From DASWHK01 sp036398215 (GTDB lineage: Bacteria; Acidobacteriota; UBA890), in assembly GCA_036398215.1 (NCBI GenBank), contig DASWHK010000249.1, positions 1 to 37,080 on the forward strand: DNA of 37,080 nt. Direction: 5' to 3'. The position numbers and the translations under genes were made by a program. A model generated the notes under the pieces. It saw nothing but the letters and a program-made list of their open reading frames with translations. It ran no database searches and was not told where the DNA came from. Within the stretch, counting starts at the first letter, position 1. Each line of letters starts with the position of its first letter. This document shows, piece after piece, positions 35,260 through 37,080 of the stretch.

Positions 35260-37080
35260 ATGACCGATCGCACCTTCTACCTGACCACGCCGATCTACTA
35301 CGTCAACGCGCGCCCGCACCTCGGGCACGCGTGCACGACCATAATGGCCGACGCGATGTGCCGCTACCGGCGCCTGCGCGGTGAACGCGTATACCTCCTG
35401 ACCGGCACGGATGAGCACGGGGACAGGATCGCCCAGGTGGCGGCCACGGCGGGCGTGACGCCGCAGGCTTACGCCGACCAGATCTCCGGCGCCTTCCGCG
35501 AGACATGGCGCCAGCTCGGGATCACGAACGATGACTTCATCCGCACCACGGAGCCGCGGCACACGAAGGTCGTGCAGCAGGTCCTCCAGACGCTCTACGA
35601 CGCGGGTGAGATCTACTTCGGCGAGTACGGCGGCTGGTACTGCTACGGCTGCGAGCGCTTCTACACCGAGAAGGAGATCGTGGACGGCAAGTGTCCCGAC
35701 CACCAGACGGTGCTCAGCTTCATCAAGGAGAAGAACTATTTCTTCAAGATGTCCAAGTACCGGGAGTGGCTGATCCGGCACCTCGAGGCGAACCCGGGCT
35801 TCATCCAGCCCGAGCGGTACAGGAACGAGGTGCTGGGCTTCCTGCGCGAGCCGCTCCAGGACCTTTCGATCAGCCGGCCCAAGTCCCGGCTCACATGGGG
35901 CATCCCGCTGCCCTTCGACGACCAGTACGTCACGTACGTCTGGTTCGACGCGCTGATCAACTACGTCTCGGCGCTCGGCTACCCGGACGGCGCGCTCTAC
36001 AAGGAGCTCTGGCCCCACGCCGAGCACCTGATCGGCAAGGACATCCTCAAACCCCACGGCGTCTACTGGCCCACCATGCTCCACGCGGCCGGGATCCCGC
36101 TCTACCAGCGCCTGAACGTCCACGGCTACTGGTCGCTCGGCGGCGGGAAGATGTCCAAATCGGTCGGCAACGTGGTCGAGGCCTTCCAGCTCACGGACAA
36201 ATACGGCCACGACGCCTTCCGCTACTTCCTCCTGCGCGAGATGAACTTCGGGCTCGACGCGAGCTTCAGCGAGGAGGCGCTGGTCGGCCGTCTCAACGCC
36301 GACCTCGCCAACGACCTCGGCAACCTGGCCAGCCGCGCCACGACCTTGTTGTCGAGGTTCGGAGCCATCAAGGAGGCCGGTGGCCAGCCGACGCCGGAGG
36401 ACCAGCAGATCCGGATGCTCGCGGCGGAGACGCGGAGCGAGGTCGATCACGAGATGGCGGATTTTGCGTTCCAGCGGGCGCTCGCCCGGATCTGGGAGTT
36501 CATCGGGGCCGTGAACCGCTACGTCGATGCGGCCGCGCCCTGGGAGCTTGCCAAAGATCCCGCGAAGCGGCCGAGACTCGAGAGAGTTCTCTGTACGTTG
36601 GCCGACGCGCTTCAGTTCCTCGGCATCATCCTCGATCCGTTCGTGCCTGACGCGGCGGCCAAGATACGCGGCGCGCTCGGCTTCACGAAGCAGCCGAGGC
36701 TCGAGGACGCCGTCGTGGGGCGGCTCACGAGCGTTCCGGCCGTCCAGAAGATGGCGGCCCTGTTTCCGAGAATCGAGGCCAAGGAATCCTCCCTCTCCCC
36801 TCTGGGGAGAGGGCAGGGTGAGGGGTCGTCGCCAGGGGCGGCGAAGATCCCCATCGCCGACTTCGCCAAGGTCGAGCTCCGCGTGGCCGAGGTGCTGGCT
36901 GCCGAGCGCGTGCCGAAGTCGAAGAAGCTCCTCAAGCTCACTGTCAAGGTGGGGGACGAAACCCGCACCGTCGTGGCCGGCATCGCGGAGCAGTACGAGC
37001 CCGCGCCGCTCGTCGGCCGCAAAGTCGTCATCGTCGCCAATCTCCAGCCCGCCACGCTCATGGGCGTCGAGTCCAACGGC
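35260..37080 (+). CDS. metG: MetRS, methionyl-tRNA synthetase (runs off the window)
   Basis: Charges initiator and elongator tRNA-Met. 607 residues are visible, with no stop before the end. The start MTDRTFYLTTPIYYVNARPHLGH contains the HIGH-type motif at 20-23. The zinc knuckle ligands are Cys128, Cys131, Cys145 and His148. KMSKS lies at 297-301. The anticodon domain (to ~500) is followed by a Ser/Gly-rich linker and, from ~530, the EMAP-II/Trbp111-like tRNA-binding domain (FAKVELRVAEVLAAERVP), cut off after VESNG. The linker at 511-522 is encoded by a palindromic repeat (next entry). AAGG six bases before the ATG is a suitable ribosome binding site. Confidence 0.96.
   Translation, partial: MTDRTFYLTTPIYYVNARPHLGHACTTIMADAMCRYRRLRGERVYLLTGTDEHGDRIAQVAATAGVTPQAYADQISGAFRETWRQLGITNDDFIRTTEPRHTKVVQQVLQTLYDAGEIYFGEYGGWYCYGCERFYTEKEIVDGKCPDHQTVLSFIKEKNYFFKMSKYREWLIRHLEANPGFIQPERYRNEVLGFLREPLQDLSISRPKSRLTWGIPLPFDDQYVTYVWFDALINYVSALGYPDGALYKELWPHAEHLIGKDILKPHGVYWPTMLHAAGIPLYQRLNVHGYWSLGGGKMSKSVGNVVEAFQLTDKYGHDAFRYFLLREMNFGLDASFSEEALVGRLNADLANDLGNLASRATTLLSRFGAIKEAGGQPTPEDQQIRMLAAETRSEVDHEMADFAFQRALARIWEFIGAVNRYVDAAAPWELAKDPAKRPRLERVLCTLADALQFLGIILDPFVPDAAAKIRGALGFTKQPRLEDAVVGRLTSVPAVQKMAALFPRIEAKESSLSPLGRGQGEGSSPGAAKIPIADFAKVELRVAEVLAAERVPKSKKLLKLTVKVGDETRTVVAGIAEQYEPAPLVGRKVVIVANLQPATLMGVESNG
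36791..36825. repeat. Palindromic repeat translated inside the metG linker
   Basis: CCCTCTCCCC (36791-36800), a TCT loop and GGGGAGAGGG (36804-36813) form a perfect 10-bp stem, followed by CAGGGTGAGGGG. This sequence type is a widely dispersed repeat in several GC-rich bacterial groups, normally between genes. Here it is in frame and is read as LSPLGRGQGEG between the anticodon and tRNA-binding domains of metG. Confidence 0.8.

Overview
The window is a 37 kb piece of a GC-rich bacterial chromosome made almost entirely of core genes. It holds one complete rRNA operon in the classical order 16S, tRNA-Ile, tRNA-Ala, 23S, 5S. Around it, tightly packed and often overlapping operons all run on the minus strand from about 32.5 kb down to 0.4 kb. 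The 4Fe-4S-type PurF, the split PurS/PurQ/PurL amidotransferase and the yebC-ruvCAB-queA cluster rule out a typical gammaproteobacterium. They fit an uncultured soil-type lineage such as Acidobacteriota or a neighbour, but I cannot place the organism firmly from sequence alone.

Layout. 1-428 has no convincing gene. purH (minus) and thpR (plus) start back to back on one CATG. Next, read right to left, is the DNA-repair and tRNA-modification cluster yebC, ruvC, ruvA, ruvB, queA, dciA, with a 43-bp unit repeated three times between queA and dciA. 7.36-13.7 kb is a four-gene glycosylation set: two multi-pass GT-C-like proteins, one with a C-terminal FAM3/ILEI-like domain, then a family 2 glycosyltransferase and a methyltransferase. 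13.9-19.8 kb is the rRNA operon with a recognisable promoter, boxA elements, processing stems around 16S and 23S, and an intrinsic terminator. 20.0-29.8 kb is a purine operon, purB-purS-purQ-purL-purF-purM-purN, followed by tyrS, with a candidate promoter and a 5'-end hairpin. Upstream of it are an M16 zinc peptidase and a P-loop protein related to cyclic 2,3-diphosphoglycerate synthetases.

At about 32.57 kb the coding strand switches. The rest (tmk, holB, ricT, a truncated solute-binding-protein gene, metG) is on the plus strand. metG runs off the end of the window. Its domain linker contains a 10-bp-stem palindromic repeat that is translated in frame. This right-hand block differs in flavour from the rest and might be a transferred segment or an assembly join.

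Working together: the purine operon with purH covers most of de novo IMP synthesis, from PRPP amidation (PurF) through PurN, PurL/Q/S, PurM and PurB to PurH; purD, purC and purE/K are not here. RuvABC process Holliday junctions, and DciA probably helps load the replicative helicase. No CRISPR array, phage, intact insertion sequence or defence island is visible. The most unusual items are an arginine-rich 120-residue tail on PurS, the GT-C/ILEI-like fusion, the repeat inside metG, the tandem triplication of the queA end, and the hairpin at the predicted 5' end of the purine mRNA.
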